DNA from: Christensenellaceae bacterium
GTDB lineage: Bacteria > Bacillota > Clostridia > Christensenellales > UBA1750
DNA: 64,000 nt
Assembly: GCA_031280685.1 (NCBI GenBank)
Contig: JAITGM010000035.1
Span: 43,282 to 107,281 of the forward strand
Direction: 5' to 3'
In this document: piece after piece, positions 43,285 through 51,458 of the stretch
Position numbering within the stretch: position 1 is the stretch's first letter
How the letters are laid out: each line of letters begins with the position of its first letter
Program-made: the position numbers and the translations under genes
Notes under the pieces: model-generated
The model's input: only the letters and a program-made list of their open reading frames with translations
Databases searched by the model: none
What the model was told of the DNA's origin: nothing

Positions 43285-43956
43285 ATGGCGCGCCCTGGCC
43301 CGCGGCTGCTCGCCGCGCGTGATTTGCTCGGGCCTTGCCGCGTCTTTGCTGATATCGGCGCAAACCATGGTTTTTTAGCGGCCGAAATGCTTAAAAGCGG
43401 GCTTTGTGAGCGTGCAATTGTTTCCGACATCAGCGCCCAGGCTCTTGAGCGCGCCCGCCGTACCATGGCCGAGACCGGCCTGCTCGGCAGGGCCGAATTC
43501 ATCGTGACCGATGGGCTGCAGGGCATCGCGCTTTCAGGCGAAGACGCGGCCGCGATCTGCGGCATGGGTGCGCGAACGATTATGGCGATTTTGCAAGACG
43601 GCCTGCCCTGCGCCGCCGTCCTGCAGGCCAACGTGGAGCTTCCCCTTTTGCGGCATTTTTTGGCCGAGCGCCATTATCTCATCGAGGCGGAGCGCATCGC
43701 GCGCGACGCTGGGCGCTATTACCCGCTGCTGCGCGTGTTGCCGGGCGGGGGCGAGCGCTATTCCACAGCCGAGTGCGTAACGGGCAAGCGCGAAAGGCTG
43801 CAAAACCCCGAGCTGCGCAGGGGATATCTGCAGTGGCGGCTCGCCGTTTGTGAGGTCGCCCTAAAGGGCGCGAATCTGGGCCAGGATGCAGGCAAGCGCG
43901 AGCGGGCGCAAGCCGAGTGGCTGGCTGTTCGCGAGGCGCTGGAGGAGGAGAAGTGA
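43285..43956 (+). CDS. trmK: tRNA (adenine(22)-N1)-methyltransferase
   Basis: TrmK methylates A22 in tRNA. The 223-aa protein has the SAM-binding start VFADIGANHGFLAAEMLKSG, then VSDISAQALERARR, and CGMGARTIMAILQ. It stands behind rpoD and overlaps the nif3-like gene by 4 bases, the standard rpoD-trmK-yqfO order of Firmicutes. The ATG at 43285 follows TAGGAGGGGA. Confidence 0.93.
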   Translation: MARPGPRLLAARDLLGPCRVFADIGANHGFLAAEMLKSGLCERAIVSDISAQALERARRTMAETGLLGRAEFIVTDGLQGIALSGEDAAAICGMGARTIMAILQDGLPCAAVLQANVELPLLRHFLAERHYLIEAERIARDAGRYYPLLRVLPGGGERYSTAECVTGKRERLQNPELRRGYLQWRLAVCEVALKGANLGQDAGKRERAQAEWLAVREALEEEK

Positions 43957-44693
43957 AGCTGCATTTGCTGATGGCGGTGCTGGAAGCCATCGCGCCGCAA
44001 GAACTCACCGAGCCATGGGATAATTCCGGGCTTTTATGCGGCGACCCTCAAGCCGAGATCAAGCGAGCGCTTTGCTGCCTGGATGCGACCGCAGGCGTGC
44101 TAAAAAAGGCTGAAGAAAGCGGCGCTGAGCTGATCATCGCGCACCACCCGCTAATCTTTGAGGGCCTAAAGACCTTGCGGGAAGATCGCTATGAGGGCGC
44201 GCTGCTCGCCCGATTGATTCGGGGCAGGCGGGCGCTTTATGCCATGCACACGAACCTCGACCGAGCGCCGGGCGGCGTGAACGACTGCCTGGCCGAGGCC
44301 TGCGGCTTGCAAAGCGCGGCGGGGAGCGGCTTTTTGCGCCTGGGCGAAATCGCGCCGCAGAGCGCGGAGGCGTATTTGGGCCTTTTGCGGGCCGCCCTGG
44401 GCGGCGAGATCGCCTTTTATGGCGACCCTGGCGCGGCGCTGCAAAGGGTGGCCGTTTCCTCGGGCGCGGGCGGCGAAGGCTATTTGGAAGCCTTGCGAGG
44501 CGGCGCGCAGGCCTTCGTGACCGGCGAAATGCGCCACCACGAAATCCTCCGCGCGCTGGGCGCGGGGCTGCAGGTCTATCTCGCGGGGCATTTCCATTCA
44601 GAGCGCGTGGCCTTGCCTGCGCTCGCGGCCGAAATCGCGCGCCGGACGGGGATCGAAGCCCTGCCCTGCATGGGCGAAGAGTATTTGACTTAA
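43953..44693 (+). CDS. Nif3-like dinuclear metal protein (YqfO/YbgI family)
   Basis: This is a 246-aa protein of a widespread family whose function is still unsettled. Metal ligands are seen in IIAHHPLIFEGLK, MHTNLDRAPGG and GHFHSERVALP. EPWDNSGLLCG near residue 20 is the family start. It is the short form, without the inserted CutA-like domain of Bacillus YqfO. The start is a GTG that overlaps the trmK stop, behind GGAGGAG. Confidence 0.9.
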   Translation: MKLHLLMAVLEAIAPQELTEPWDNSGLLCGDPQAEIKRALCCLDATAGVLKKAEESGAELIIAHHPLIFEGLKTLREDRYEGALLARLIRGRRALYAMHTNLDRAPGGVNDCLAEACGLQSAAGSGFLRLGEIAPQSAEAYLGLLRAALGGEIAFYGDPGAALQRVAVSSGAGGEGYLEALRGGAQAFVTGEMRHHEILRALGAGLQVYLAGHFHSERVALPALAAEIARRTGIEALPCMGEEYLT

Positions 44694-44724
44694 GACACGG
44701 CGGAAAGGCGATGGGTCACTCAGG

Positions 44725-45552
44725 ATGAAAAGCTTCTTTTATCGCATTTTTTGTGGTTTTTTCTTGGGATTGAGCGTCTTTGCGCCGGGCATCAGCGGCA
44801 GCGTGATGGCCGTGATGATGGGCAATTACGAGCGACTGCTGGGCATCCTCGCGGAGCCGCTGAAGGACCTAAAGAAGAACATCGTCTACCTCTTCCCGAT
44901 GGGGATCGGCGCGCTGTTGAGCCTCGTGCTCTTCATCCTGCTCTTTTCCTACCTGTTCGAGCGTTACGAGCTTGAAAGCTTTCTCCTTTTCGTCGGGCTG
45001 ATCGCGGGTAACCTGCCCACGGTGTGGAAGGAGGCCTCGCGCAACGGCTTTAAGCGGCGCTACGCCTTCGGCATCGCCCTTGCCTTTTTGACTGCGCTTG
45101 GCACCAGCCTGATCCGCTCGCGTCTCTTGCCCGGCCCTTCAGAATTGGCGCAAAACCTGTGGTATCTGGGCCTTTCGGGCGCTGTCACGGGCATTGCCGC
45201 GCCCATCCCCGGGATGAGCTGCTCCCTGGTGCTGATCGTTCTCGGCGTTTACGACCGGCTGATGCTCGCTGCCAAGGCGCTCGATATCCCGGTGATTTTA
45301 ACAGTCGGGGCCTGCTTTACGGCCGCAATCATCGCCTTTGCGCGCTTTGTTCGCTTCATCTTTAAGCGTTACCGCAACTTTGCCTACTTCATGGTCTTTG
45401 GCTTCCTCTGCGGCTCCCTAGTCGGGGTCTTGATCGATCTGCCGCAGGCTGGTTCCGGCTCAAGCTGGCTCTTTGGCGGCTTCATGCTGCTGCTCGGCCT
45501 GGGGATCTCGCTGCTCTTCGTGGTGTTCGGCAAGCGGCTCGGCGCGGAATGA
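44725..45552 (+). CDS. DUF368 membrane protein (polyprenyl-phosphate translocase family)
   Basis: The 275-aa protein has about eight membrane helices and the two family repeats GLSVFAPGISGSVMAVMMGNYERLL and AVTGIAAPIPGMSCSLVLIVLGVYDRLM. Members of DUF368 (PopT) have been shown to recycle undecaprenyl phosphate across the membrane for cell-wall synthesis. This function is taken from the family. The ATG has a weak site. It fits a window rich in peptidoglycan genes but is not in an operon with them. Confidence 0.88.
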   Translation: MKSFFYRIFCGFFLGLSVFAPGISGSVMAVMMGNYERLLGILAEPLKDLKKNIVYLFPMGIGALLSLVLFILLFSYLFERYELESFLLFVGLIAGNLPTVWKEASRNGFKRRYAFGIALAFLTALGTSLIRSRLLPGPSELAQNLWYLGLSGAVTGIAAPIPGMSCSLVLIVLGVYDRLMLAAKALDIPVILTVGACFTAAIIAFARFVRFIFKRYRNFAYFMVFGFLCGSLVGVLIDLPQAGSGSSWLFGGFMLLLGLGISLLFVVFGKRLGAE

Positions 45553-45588
45553 GCCTAAGGTTGACCGCAGCGCCGACTAATGCTAAAG

Positions 45589-45617
45589 TAGGCCTTGGTT
45601 ATTCCAGGGCCTATTTT
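45589..45617 (+). terminator. Terminator behind the DUF368 gene
   Basis: TAGGCCTTGG (45589-45598) and CCAGGGCCTA (45604-45613) pair with one G-T pair, 5-base loop, then TTTT. Confidence 0.82.
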
Positions 45618-45643
45618 ATGCCTTTTAAAAGGAGGAAATCCCC

Positions 45644-47491
45644 TTGTTATACGGCCAAATTGAGCCTCTTTTGCAGGCGGTGCAAAAACCTTCGCGTTAT
45701 GTGGGCGGGGAGCTGAACATGGTGGTGAAGGATTTGAGCCAAATAGACCTGCGCTTTGCCTTTTGCTTCCCCGATACCTATGAGGTCGGCATGTCCCACC
45801 TTGGAATGAAGATCCTTTACGCCCTGCTCAACGCGCAGGCGGGCGTCTATTGTGAGCGCGCCTTCGCCCCGTGGGTCGATATGGAAAAGGCGCTGCGCGA
45901 CCACGAAATCCCCCTCTATTCGCTCGAAACCTTCACGCCGCTGGCCAAGTTCGATATTTTGGGTTTCACCCTGCAATACGAGATGAGCTATTCCAACATC
46001 GCCAACATGCTGGATTTGAGCGGCCTGCAAGTTTTAGCAGCGGAGCGCGGGGAAGAAGCGCCGCTGGTCGTCTGCGGTGGACCCTGCGCCTTCAATCCCG
46101 AGCCGCTGGCCGAAATTGCCGACCTCTTTTTCATCGGCGACGGCGAGGAGCAGATGCTGGAGTTCATCGAGCTGTTCCGGCAATGCAGGGCGGAGGGCCT
46201 CGGCAAGGAAGACACCCTATTGCGGGCCTCGCGGCTTCGCGGCTGCTACGCGCCGCGCTTTTACGAGGCCATTTTTGACGAAAGCGGCGCGTTTCTGGCC
46301 ATTCGCCGCCTGCGCGACGACGTGCCAGAGAAGATTACCCGCGCCGTGGTTCAAGATCTGGACGCGGCCTTCTTCCCCAAGGAGCTGATCCTGCCCTTTT
46401 CAGACATCGTTTTTGACCGCGTAATGCTCGAAGTGGCGCGCGGCTGCACCCGCGGCTGCCGCTTTTGCCAGGCGGGCATGCTTTATCGCCCCAAGCGTGA
46501 GCGCAGCCTGAAAACCCTGCAAGTGCAGGCCGAAAATCTGCTCTCTTCCACGGGCTATGAAGAAATTTCGCTCTCATCCCTTTCAACCGGCGACTATTCC
46601 TGCCTGCCCGATCTCGTCAGGAGTTTGATCCGCGCCCACGAAGGCGACAGGGTTTCAGTTTCGCTGCCTTCGCTGCGCATCGACTCGGTTTTGGGCGAAA
46701 CCTTGCAAGAAAGCCGCTCGGTCAGAAAGACCGGCCTAACCTTCGCGCCCGAGGCAGGCAGCCAGCGCCTGCGCGATGTGATCAACAAGGGGGTGACGGC
46801 ACAAGACCTGCTCTCTTCCGCGCGGGATGCCTTTGAAAAGGGCTGGAGCGCTCTAAAGCTCTATTTCATGATCGGCCTGCCCACCGAAACCCTTGAGGAT
46901 CTGGACGGCATCGCCGAGCTCGCCAGGGGCGTGACCGCCGAGTATTTCACCATCCCCAAAGAACAGCGCCCAAAGGGCCTGCGGGTGAGCTGCAGCGCCT
47001 CTTCCTTCGTGCCAAAGCCCTTTACGCCCTTCCAGTGGGGCGCGCAGAACACGATTGACGAACTGAGCCAAAAGCAGCGCTATCTGCGCGAAAAACTAAA
47101 AATGCGCGGCGTGGAGTTCAGCTGGCACGCGCCGCATTTGAGCGCGCTGGAGGCAGCGTTTTCGCGCGGGGACCGCAGGCTCTCGCGGGTGCTTGTGCGC
47201 GCGCAAAAGCTTGGCTGCAGCTTCGACGGCTGGAGCGACCAATTCAAGTTCGAAGCTTGGGTCGAGGCCTTCAAGCTCGAAGGATTGCGCTACGAGCAAT
47301 TCGCCTACAAGGAATATGAGCTGGACGAGCCTTTGCCCTGGGACCATATCGACGCGGGCGTGACGAAGGCCTACCTAAAGGCCGAGCTGGAAAGGGCCAA
47401 AAAGGGCTTGACCACGCCCGATTGCTCGCTGAATTGCCAAGGCTGCGGCATGGCCCGCATCCTGAAAGGGGCGTGCGGCAATTGCGCATGA
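45644..47491 (+). CDS. TIGR03960 family radical SAM protein
   Basis: The 615-aa protein combines an N-terminal B12-binding-like region with a radical SAM domain. The Fe-S cysteines are in CTRGCRFCQAGM near residue 270. It belongs to the TIGR03960 family, almost always paired with the TIGR03936 protein that follows. The pair is thought to modify RNA or a ribosomal component, but the reaction is not known to me. The C-terminus ends in a Cys cluster (CSLNCQGCG). The start is a TTG with AAAGGAGG at 10 bases. The stop overlaps the next gene. Confidence 0.9.
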   Translation: MLYGQIEPLLQAVQKPSRYVGGELNMVVKDLSQIDLRFAFCFPDTYEVGMSHLGMKILYALLNAQAGVYCERAFAPWVDMEKALRDHEIPLYSLETFTPLAKFDILGFTLQYEMSYSNIANMLDLSGLQVLAAERGEEAPLVVCGGPCAFNPEPLAEIADLFFIGDGEEQMLEFIELFRQCRAEGLGKEDTLLRASRLRGCYAPRFYEAIFDESGAFLAIRRLRDDVPEKITRAVVQDLDAAFFPKELILPFSDIVFDRVMLEVARGCTRGCRFCQAGMLYRPKRERSLKTLQVQAENLLSSTGYEEISLSSLSTGDYSCLPDLVRSLIRAHEGDRVSVSLPSLRIDSVLGETLQESRSVRKTGLTFAPEAGSQRLRDVINKGVTAQDLLSSARDAFEKGWSALKLYFMIGLPTETLEDLDGIAELARGVTAEYFTIPKEQRPKGLRVSCSASSFVPKPFTPFQWGAQNTIDELSQKQRYLREKLKMRGVEFSWHAPHLSALEAAFSRGDRRLSRVLVRAQKLGCSFDGWSDQFKFEAWVEAFKLEGLRYEQFAYKEYELDEPLPWDHIDAGVTKAYLKAELERAKKGLTTPDCSLNCQGCGMARILKGACGNCA

Positions 47492-48126
47492 TCGCGGAAT
47501 TTCACAAGCGCGACCGGGCGCGCTGGATCTCGCACCTCGACCTGCAGCGCGCGATGCAAAGGGCGCTCAGGCGCGCGAAACTGCCTGTGGGCTATAGCCA
47601 GGGCTTTAACCCTCACGTCAACCTCTCGTTTGCTTCGGCGCTCTCACTTGGGCTGGAAAGCCTTTGCGAGATCCTCGATGTGGAGCTGAGCGCCCCCGCC
47701 GAGCCGGAGGCCTTTATGGCCGCGCTGAACGCGGTTTTGCCGGCCGGGCTTAAAATCCTGCGCGCGAGGCTCGTCGAAGATGCCGCGCCCGCGCCCATGG
47801 CGCTGATGCGCTTTGCAGAATATCAGGCCTTCGTGCTCCAAAGCGGCTTGACGGGGGCGGCTTCAACGCTGATGGCCAGTGAAACGGTTCTGGCGCAAAA
47901 GCAGAGCAAGAAGGGGACGCGCCAGGTCGATATCCGCCCGATGCTCTTTGCGCTCGAGGCGCTTGAAGAAGCCGCTGGAACCCGCCTAACCATGCTGCTC
48001 TTGTGCAGCAATGCCGATAATCTGCGGCCGGAGGCCGTTCTTTCGGCCTTGGGCGCGCGCGATGCCTCGAAAACCACGCGCACCCGCCTTTTGAAAGCGG
48101 ATGGAAGCGATCTATTCCTGTTCTAA
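47488..48126 (+). CDS. TIGR03936 family radical-SAM-associated protein (DUF2344)
   Basis: The 212-aa protein shows the family features FHKRDRARWISHLDLQRAMQRALRRA and GYSQGFNPHVNLSFASALSLG. It is the steady partner of the TIGR03960 protein and in some genomes is fused to it. The ATG overlaps the stop of the partner (ATGA), which implies coupled translation. Function unknown; a role with the partner in RNA modification is inference. Confidence 0.88.
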   Translation: MIAEFHKRDRARWISHLDLQRAMQRALRRAKLPVGYSQGFNPHVNLSFASALSLGLESLCEILDVELSAPAEPEAFMAALNAVLPAGLKILRARLVEDAAPAPMALMRFAEYQAFVLQSGLTGAASTLMASETVLAQKQSKKGTRQVDIRPMLFALEALEEAAGTRLTMLLLCSNADNLRPEAVLSALGARDASKTTRTRLLKADGSDLFLF

Positions 48127-48160
48127 GCGCCAAAATGGGCAAAACAAAGGGGGAGCTGAG

Positions 48161-49564
48161 TTGGGCAAGCGCGTTTTTATCGAAGAGGCCTTCGGCCTTG
48201 CGCGATTGGCCGTGCTGGAAGGCGAGCGCCTGGTGGAGATCAAGATGCAAGAGAGCGCTCCGGGCGAAGGCCTGGGCGGCATCTACTTGGGGCGGGTGCA
48301 GAACGCGCTCAAGGGCATCAACGCGGCCTTTGTGGATATTGGCCTTGAAAAAAGCGCCTATCTTTATGCCAAAGAGGCTGCCCTGACCAGCGAAGAAGCC
48401 GCCATGCCCATTACGAGGTTCCTGCGCCCGGGCGATTATGCCATCGTGCAAGTGCAGAAGGAGGCTTATGGGCAAAAAGGCGCGCGGCTGACGCGCCAAA
48501 TCTCCCTTGCCGGGCATTTGATGGTGCTGGAGCCCTTCGGCGGTCGCGTCGGCGCGTCAAAGCGCATCAGGGATGAGCAGCGGCGTGCGGCCTTGCGGCG
48601 CAGGGCTATGGCGCTTTTGCCCGAGGGCCTGGGGCTCATCGTGCGCACCGAAGCCGAAAAGGCGAGCGAAGAAAGCTTCGCCGCCGAGCTTAGGCAACTG
48701 CTAGGCGTTTGGGAAGGGATCTTGGAGGCGAAAAAGACGCAAACTCCGCGCTTGCTCTATGATGGGGATTCTTTTTTGCGCACCGCGCTGCGCGAGCACT
48801 TTGGCGAAGAAACCGAGCGTTTCACCGTCGCGGGGGAAGGTCTTTTCGCGGAGGCCCGGCGCATCGTGGGCGAGTTTGCCCCTTCAAGGCTGGAAAGGCT
48901 TAAAAAACACGAAAGCGCGCTGCCCCTCTTTGACTTTCACGGGATCGAAAAGCAGATCGACGAAGCCCTGCGCAAGAGGATAAAGCTTCCGGGCGGCGGC
49001 GAAATCGTGATTGAAGAAACCGAGGCGCTGACGGTGATCGACGTAAACTCGGCGCGCTTCATGGGCAGCGGCGGCCTGGAAGATACCGCCCTGCGCACGA
49101 ACCTCGACGCCGCGCGCGAAATCGCGCGCCAGCTTCGGCTGCGCGACATCGGCGGGGTAGTGGTGATCGATTTCATCGACATGGCGGTGACCGAAAACCG
49201 TGGCCTTCTGCTAAATGCCCTGCGTGAAGCCTTAAAGGGTGACAAGACCCCCTCGTTCGTGGAGGGGATGACTAAGCTTGGCCTGGTGGAGATGACGCGC
49301 CGCAGAGGCAGCGCGAGGCTTTCTGCGCACATGGCGGAGCCTTGCCCGGTTTGCGGCGGCAGCGGCCAGCGAACGAGGGAAGATCAGCTTGCCAGAAAGG
49401 CCCTGCGCGAGTTTGCGCTGAAGTCCAGCGGTGGCGGAGCCTTCGAAATTGCCGCAAGGCCGCGCCTGGCGGAGCAAATTGAACGCTTGAAGGGCGAAAT
49501 GAAGCTCACGGTGCGCGCGAGAGAAGGCTTGGATGCGATGTATCGGGTCGTCAATACGCCTTAG
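48161..49564 (+). CDS. rng: Ribonuclease G/E family protein
   Basis: RNase G/E cuts single-stranded RNA in rRNA maturation and mRNA decay. The 467-aa protein has an S1 domain (GGIYLGRVQNALKGINAAFVDIG), the DNase I-like catalytic domain with VIDVNSARF and VVIDFIDM, and the zinc-link type CPVCGGSG. It lacks the long C-terminal scaffold of E. coli RNase E. A TTG start at 48161 is chosen, with AAAGGGGGAG eight bases upstream; the frame before overlaps the previous gene. Confidence 0.93.
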   Translation: MGKRVFIEEAFGLARLAVLEGERLVEIKMQESAPGEGLGGIYLGRVQNALKGINAAFVDIGLEKSAYLYAKEAALTSEEAAMPITRFLRPGDYAIVQVQKEAYGQKGARLTRQISLAGHLMVLEPFGGRVGASKRIRDEQRRAALRRRAMALLPEGLGLIVRTEAEKASEESFAAELRQLLGVWEGILEAKKTQTPRLLYDGDSFLRTALREHFGEETERFTVAGEGLFAEARRIVGEFAPSRLERLKKHESALPLFDFHGIEKQIDEALRKRIKLPGGGEIVIEETEALTVIDVNSARFMGSGGLEDTALRTNLDAAREIARQLRLRDIGGVVVIDFIDMAVTENRGLLLNALREALKGDKTPSFVEGMTKLGLVEMTRRRGSARLSAHMAEPCPVCGGSGQRTREDQLARKALREFALKSSGGGAFEIAARPRLAEQIERLKGEMKLTVRAREGLDAMYRVVNTP

Positions 49565-49605
49565 GCCTGCCGTATCCTGCAAAGAACCTGCACAGCGACC
49601 TTGAA

Positions 49606-49623
49606 CCGCCGCCTTGGCGGCGG
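49606..49623 (+). other. GC inverted repeat behind rng
   Basis: CCGCCGCC and GGCGGCGG lie around TT. A hairpin would have to open its inner pairs, and no T-run follows. The gap 49565-49750 holds no gene; it contains this repeat, a weaker CCCTG...CAGGG hairpin near 49669-49693 and the ribosome site AAAGGAG for the channel gene. Confidence 0.4.
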
Positions 49624-49750
49624 GTTGCCACGGTTCTTCATGACATCGGCTTGAGCGCCGCAATCGTGCCCTGTTTCGCCAATGATGCAGGGAAAAAGCC
49701 TTTTAACAAGCCGAAGAAGCAATCTTGCATAACAAAGGAGAATCAAGGGC

Positions 49751-50575
49751 ATGAACAGGGTGGATTTTGGCGTGCGAAGGCTAAGGCGCGCTCTCTTTAA
49801 CCTGATTCGCGACGACGATAAGAACAACATCGCCGCCTCGATTTTCGACGGTGTAATCATCGCGCTAATCGTACTGAATGTGCTGTTCGTCATCGCGGAA
49901 ACTTTTGAGGGCATCCCCGAAAGAGCGCAGAAACTCTTCCGGTTGATCGAGGCCGTTTCCGTCGCCATTTTCACCGCGGAATACTTCCTTCGGCTTTGGA
50001 CCGCTGATTTTTTCTTCCCCGATCTGCCACCTCGCAGGGCGCGCTTGAAGTACGCGCTCTCGTTCATGGCCTTGGTTGACCTGCTCGCCATTCTGCCGTT
50101 CTATTTACCCTTTGTGGTGCGCATAGACCTGCGGGTTCTGCGCCTTGTGCGGTTGTTGCGCCTTGCCAGACTGCTGAAGATGAATCGCTATGTCGCCGCG
50201 CTTTCGATGGTCGGCGCGGTCATCGCGCGCAAAACCTCGCAGCTCGTTTCCGCCATGATGGTCGTGCTGGTGCTGCTGATCGTGGCGTCCGTGCTGATGT
50301 ACAGCGTCGAAAACGAAGCGCAGCCCACGATCTTCGAAAACGCCTTTTCGGGGCTTTGGTGGGCCACGGCGACACTGACGACCGTCGGCTATGGCGACAT
50401 TTACCCGATCACCATCATTGGAAAGGTTTTGGGTACAGTCATCGCGCTGCTCGGCATCGGCTTGATCGCCGTGCCGACCGGCATCCTCAGCGCGGGCTTC
50501 ATGGAGGAGATCGAAGGGGAAAAGAGGACGAAAACCGCCAGGTACTGCCCGTTTTGCGGCGAGAAACTGGACTAA
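49751..50575 (+). CDS. Voltage-sensor-type potassium channel with C-terminal CXXC
   Basis: This is a six-helix ion channel. S1 to S3 are in residues 25-125. S4 has regularly spaced Arg (RIDLRVLRLVRLLRLARLLK), and the pore has the selectivity filter TVGYGD before S6. The S4 arginines point to voltage gating. The 274-aa protein ends in YCPFCGEKLD, a CXXC that looks like half of a zinc ribbon and could form a metal site between subunits. It sits alone between rng and rplU, where prp or nothing is usual. Confidence 0.93.
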   Translation: MNRVDFGVRRLRRALFNLIRDDDKNNIAASIFDGVIIALIVLNVLFVIAETFEGIPERAQKLFRLIEAVSVAIFTAEYFLRLWTADFFFPDLPPRRARLKYALSFMALVDLLAILPFYLPFVVRIDLRVLRLVRLLRLARLLKMNRYVAALSMVGAVIARKTSQLVSAMMVVLVLLIVASVLMYSVENEAQPTIFENAFSGLWWATATLTTVGYGDIYPITIIGKVLGTVIALLGIGLIAVPTGILSAGFMEEIEGEKRTKTARYCPFCGEKLD

Positions 50576-50631
50576 ACGCGCAAGGCGGGCGCCCAAACAG
50601 GCTCGAGCTCGTTTTTTTTGCCGAATCTGGC

Positions 50632-50660
50632 TTGACAGCGGCCCCGCATGCGCGTATGCT
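50632..50660 (+). promoter_or_regulatory. Sigma-A promoter of rplU-rpmA
   Basis: TTGACA (50632-50637), 17-base spacer, TATGCT (50655-50660). Confidence 0.83.
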
Positions 50661-50665
50661 AGAAA

Positions 50666-50745
50666 AGCCGCTCGAGGAGGGCCGAAGTCCGCGCTGTGCG
50701 CGGCGCCCGGATCGGCGAGTTTGGGTAGAGGAGGTGCTACCAGTT
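50666..50745 (+). promoter_or_regulatory. Structured leader of rplU (L21-leader-like)
   Basis: The leader of about 80 bases has several complementary GC-rich blocks (for example GCCGCTCGAGG, GGGCCGAAGTCC, GCGCTGTGCGC, CGGATCGGCGAG) before GAGGAGG. Firmicutes rplU genes often carry a conserved L21 leader used for autoregulation. The match is by position and structure only. Confidence 0.5.
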
Positions 50746-51054
50746 ATGTTTGCGATCATTCAAACCGGCGGAAAGCAGTTCCGCGTGCAGAACGGCGATG
50801 TGATCTACATCGAGAAGCTCAACGCGCAGGAAGGTGACACGGTGGATTTCGAGGTGCTCGTCTATGAAGATGGCGCGGGGGAAATCAGCGTGGGCGCGCC
50901 CACCGTGGAAGGCGTGAAGGCGCAGGGCAAGGTTCTGGGCCATGGCAGGGGAGAGAAGATTCTCATCCTCAAGTACAAGTCCAAAAAGAACTATCGCCGC
51001 CGCCAGGGCCATCGCCAGCCTTTTACTAAGGTTGAAATTATGGCAATCGGCTAA
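50746..51054 (+). CDS. rplU: Ribosomal protein bL21
   Basis: bL21 binds 23S rRNA in the large subunit. The 102-aa protein starts [15 protein letters not shown] and ends with [21 protein letters not shown], both diagnostic. The ATG follows GAGGAGGTGCTACCAGTT. rpmA follows after 43 bases. The prp protease gene usually found between the two in Firmicutes is missing. Confidence 0.97.
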   Translation: MFAIIQTGGKQFRVQNGDVIYIEKLNAQEGDTVDFEVLVYEDGAGEISVGAPTVEGVKAQGKVLGHGRGEKILILKYKSKKNYRRRQGHRQPFTKVEIMAIG

Positions 51055-51097
51055 CACTTTATCATCATCGAGCAAGAGCCAAACGGAGGTGGAAGAC

Positions 51098-51373
51098 ATG
51101 GCACATAAAAAGGGAATGGGTTCAACGCGCAATGGGCGCGAGAGCGAATCCAAACGCCTTGGCCCCAAGCGGGCCGACGGGCAGTTCGCCTTGGCTGGCA
51201 ATATCCTGGTTCGCCAGCGCGGCACCAAGATCCATCCTGGCCTAAATGTGGGCAGGGGCAGTGATGATACCTTATTTGCCCTGCTTAGCGGCACCGTGCG
51301 CTTTGAGCGCAAGGGCCGCGATAAAAAGCAGGTCAGCATTTACCCTGTGGCAGAAGCCGTTTCGGCGGACTGA
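51098..51373 (+). CDS. rpmA: Ribosomal protein bL27
   Basis: bL27 reaches toward the peptidyl-transferase centre with its N-terminus. The 91-aa product starts [20 protein letters not shown]. It does not have the cleavable N-terminal extension found in most Firmicutes, where the protease Prp removes it. This agrees with the absence of prp here. The ATG follows ACGGAGGTGG. Confidence 0.97.
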   Translation: MAHKKGMGSTRNGRESESKRLGPKRADGQFALAGNILVRQRGTKIHPGLNVGRGSDDTLFALLSGTVRFERKGRDKKQVSIYPVAEAVSAD

Positions 51374-51390
51374 CGCCTTAAGAAAACATA

Positions 51391-51427
51391 AAAAGCGGGC
51401 CAGGAGCTTTTCTGGTTCGCTTTTTTG
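51391..51427 (+). terminator. Terminator behind rpmA
   Basis: AAAAGCGGGCCAG and CTGGTTCGCTTTT pair with G-T pairs and an 8-base loop; TTTTTT closes it. Confidence 0.85.
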
Positions 51428-51458
51428 CATCCTTTATATTTGTTGAGGAGGGATTTCG

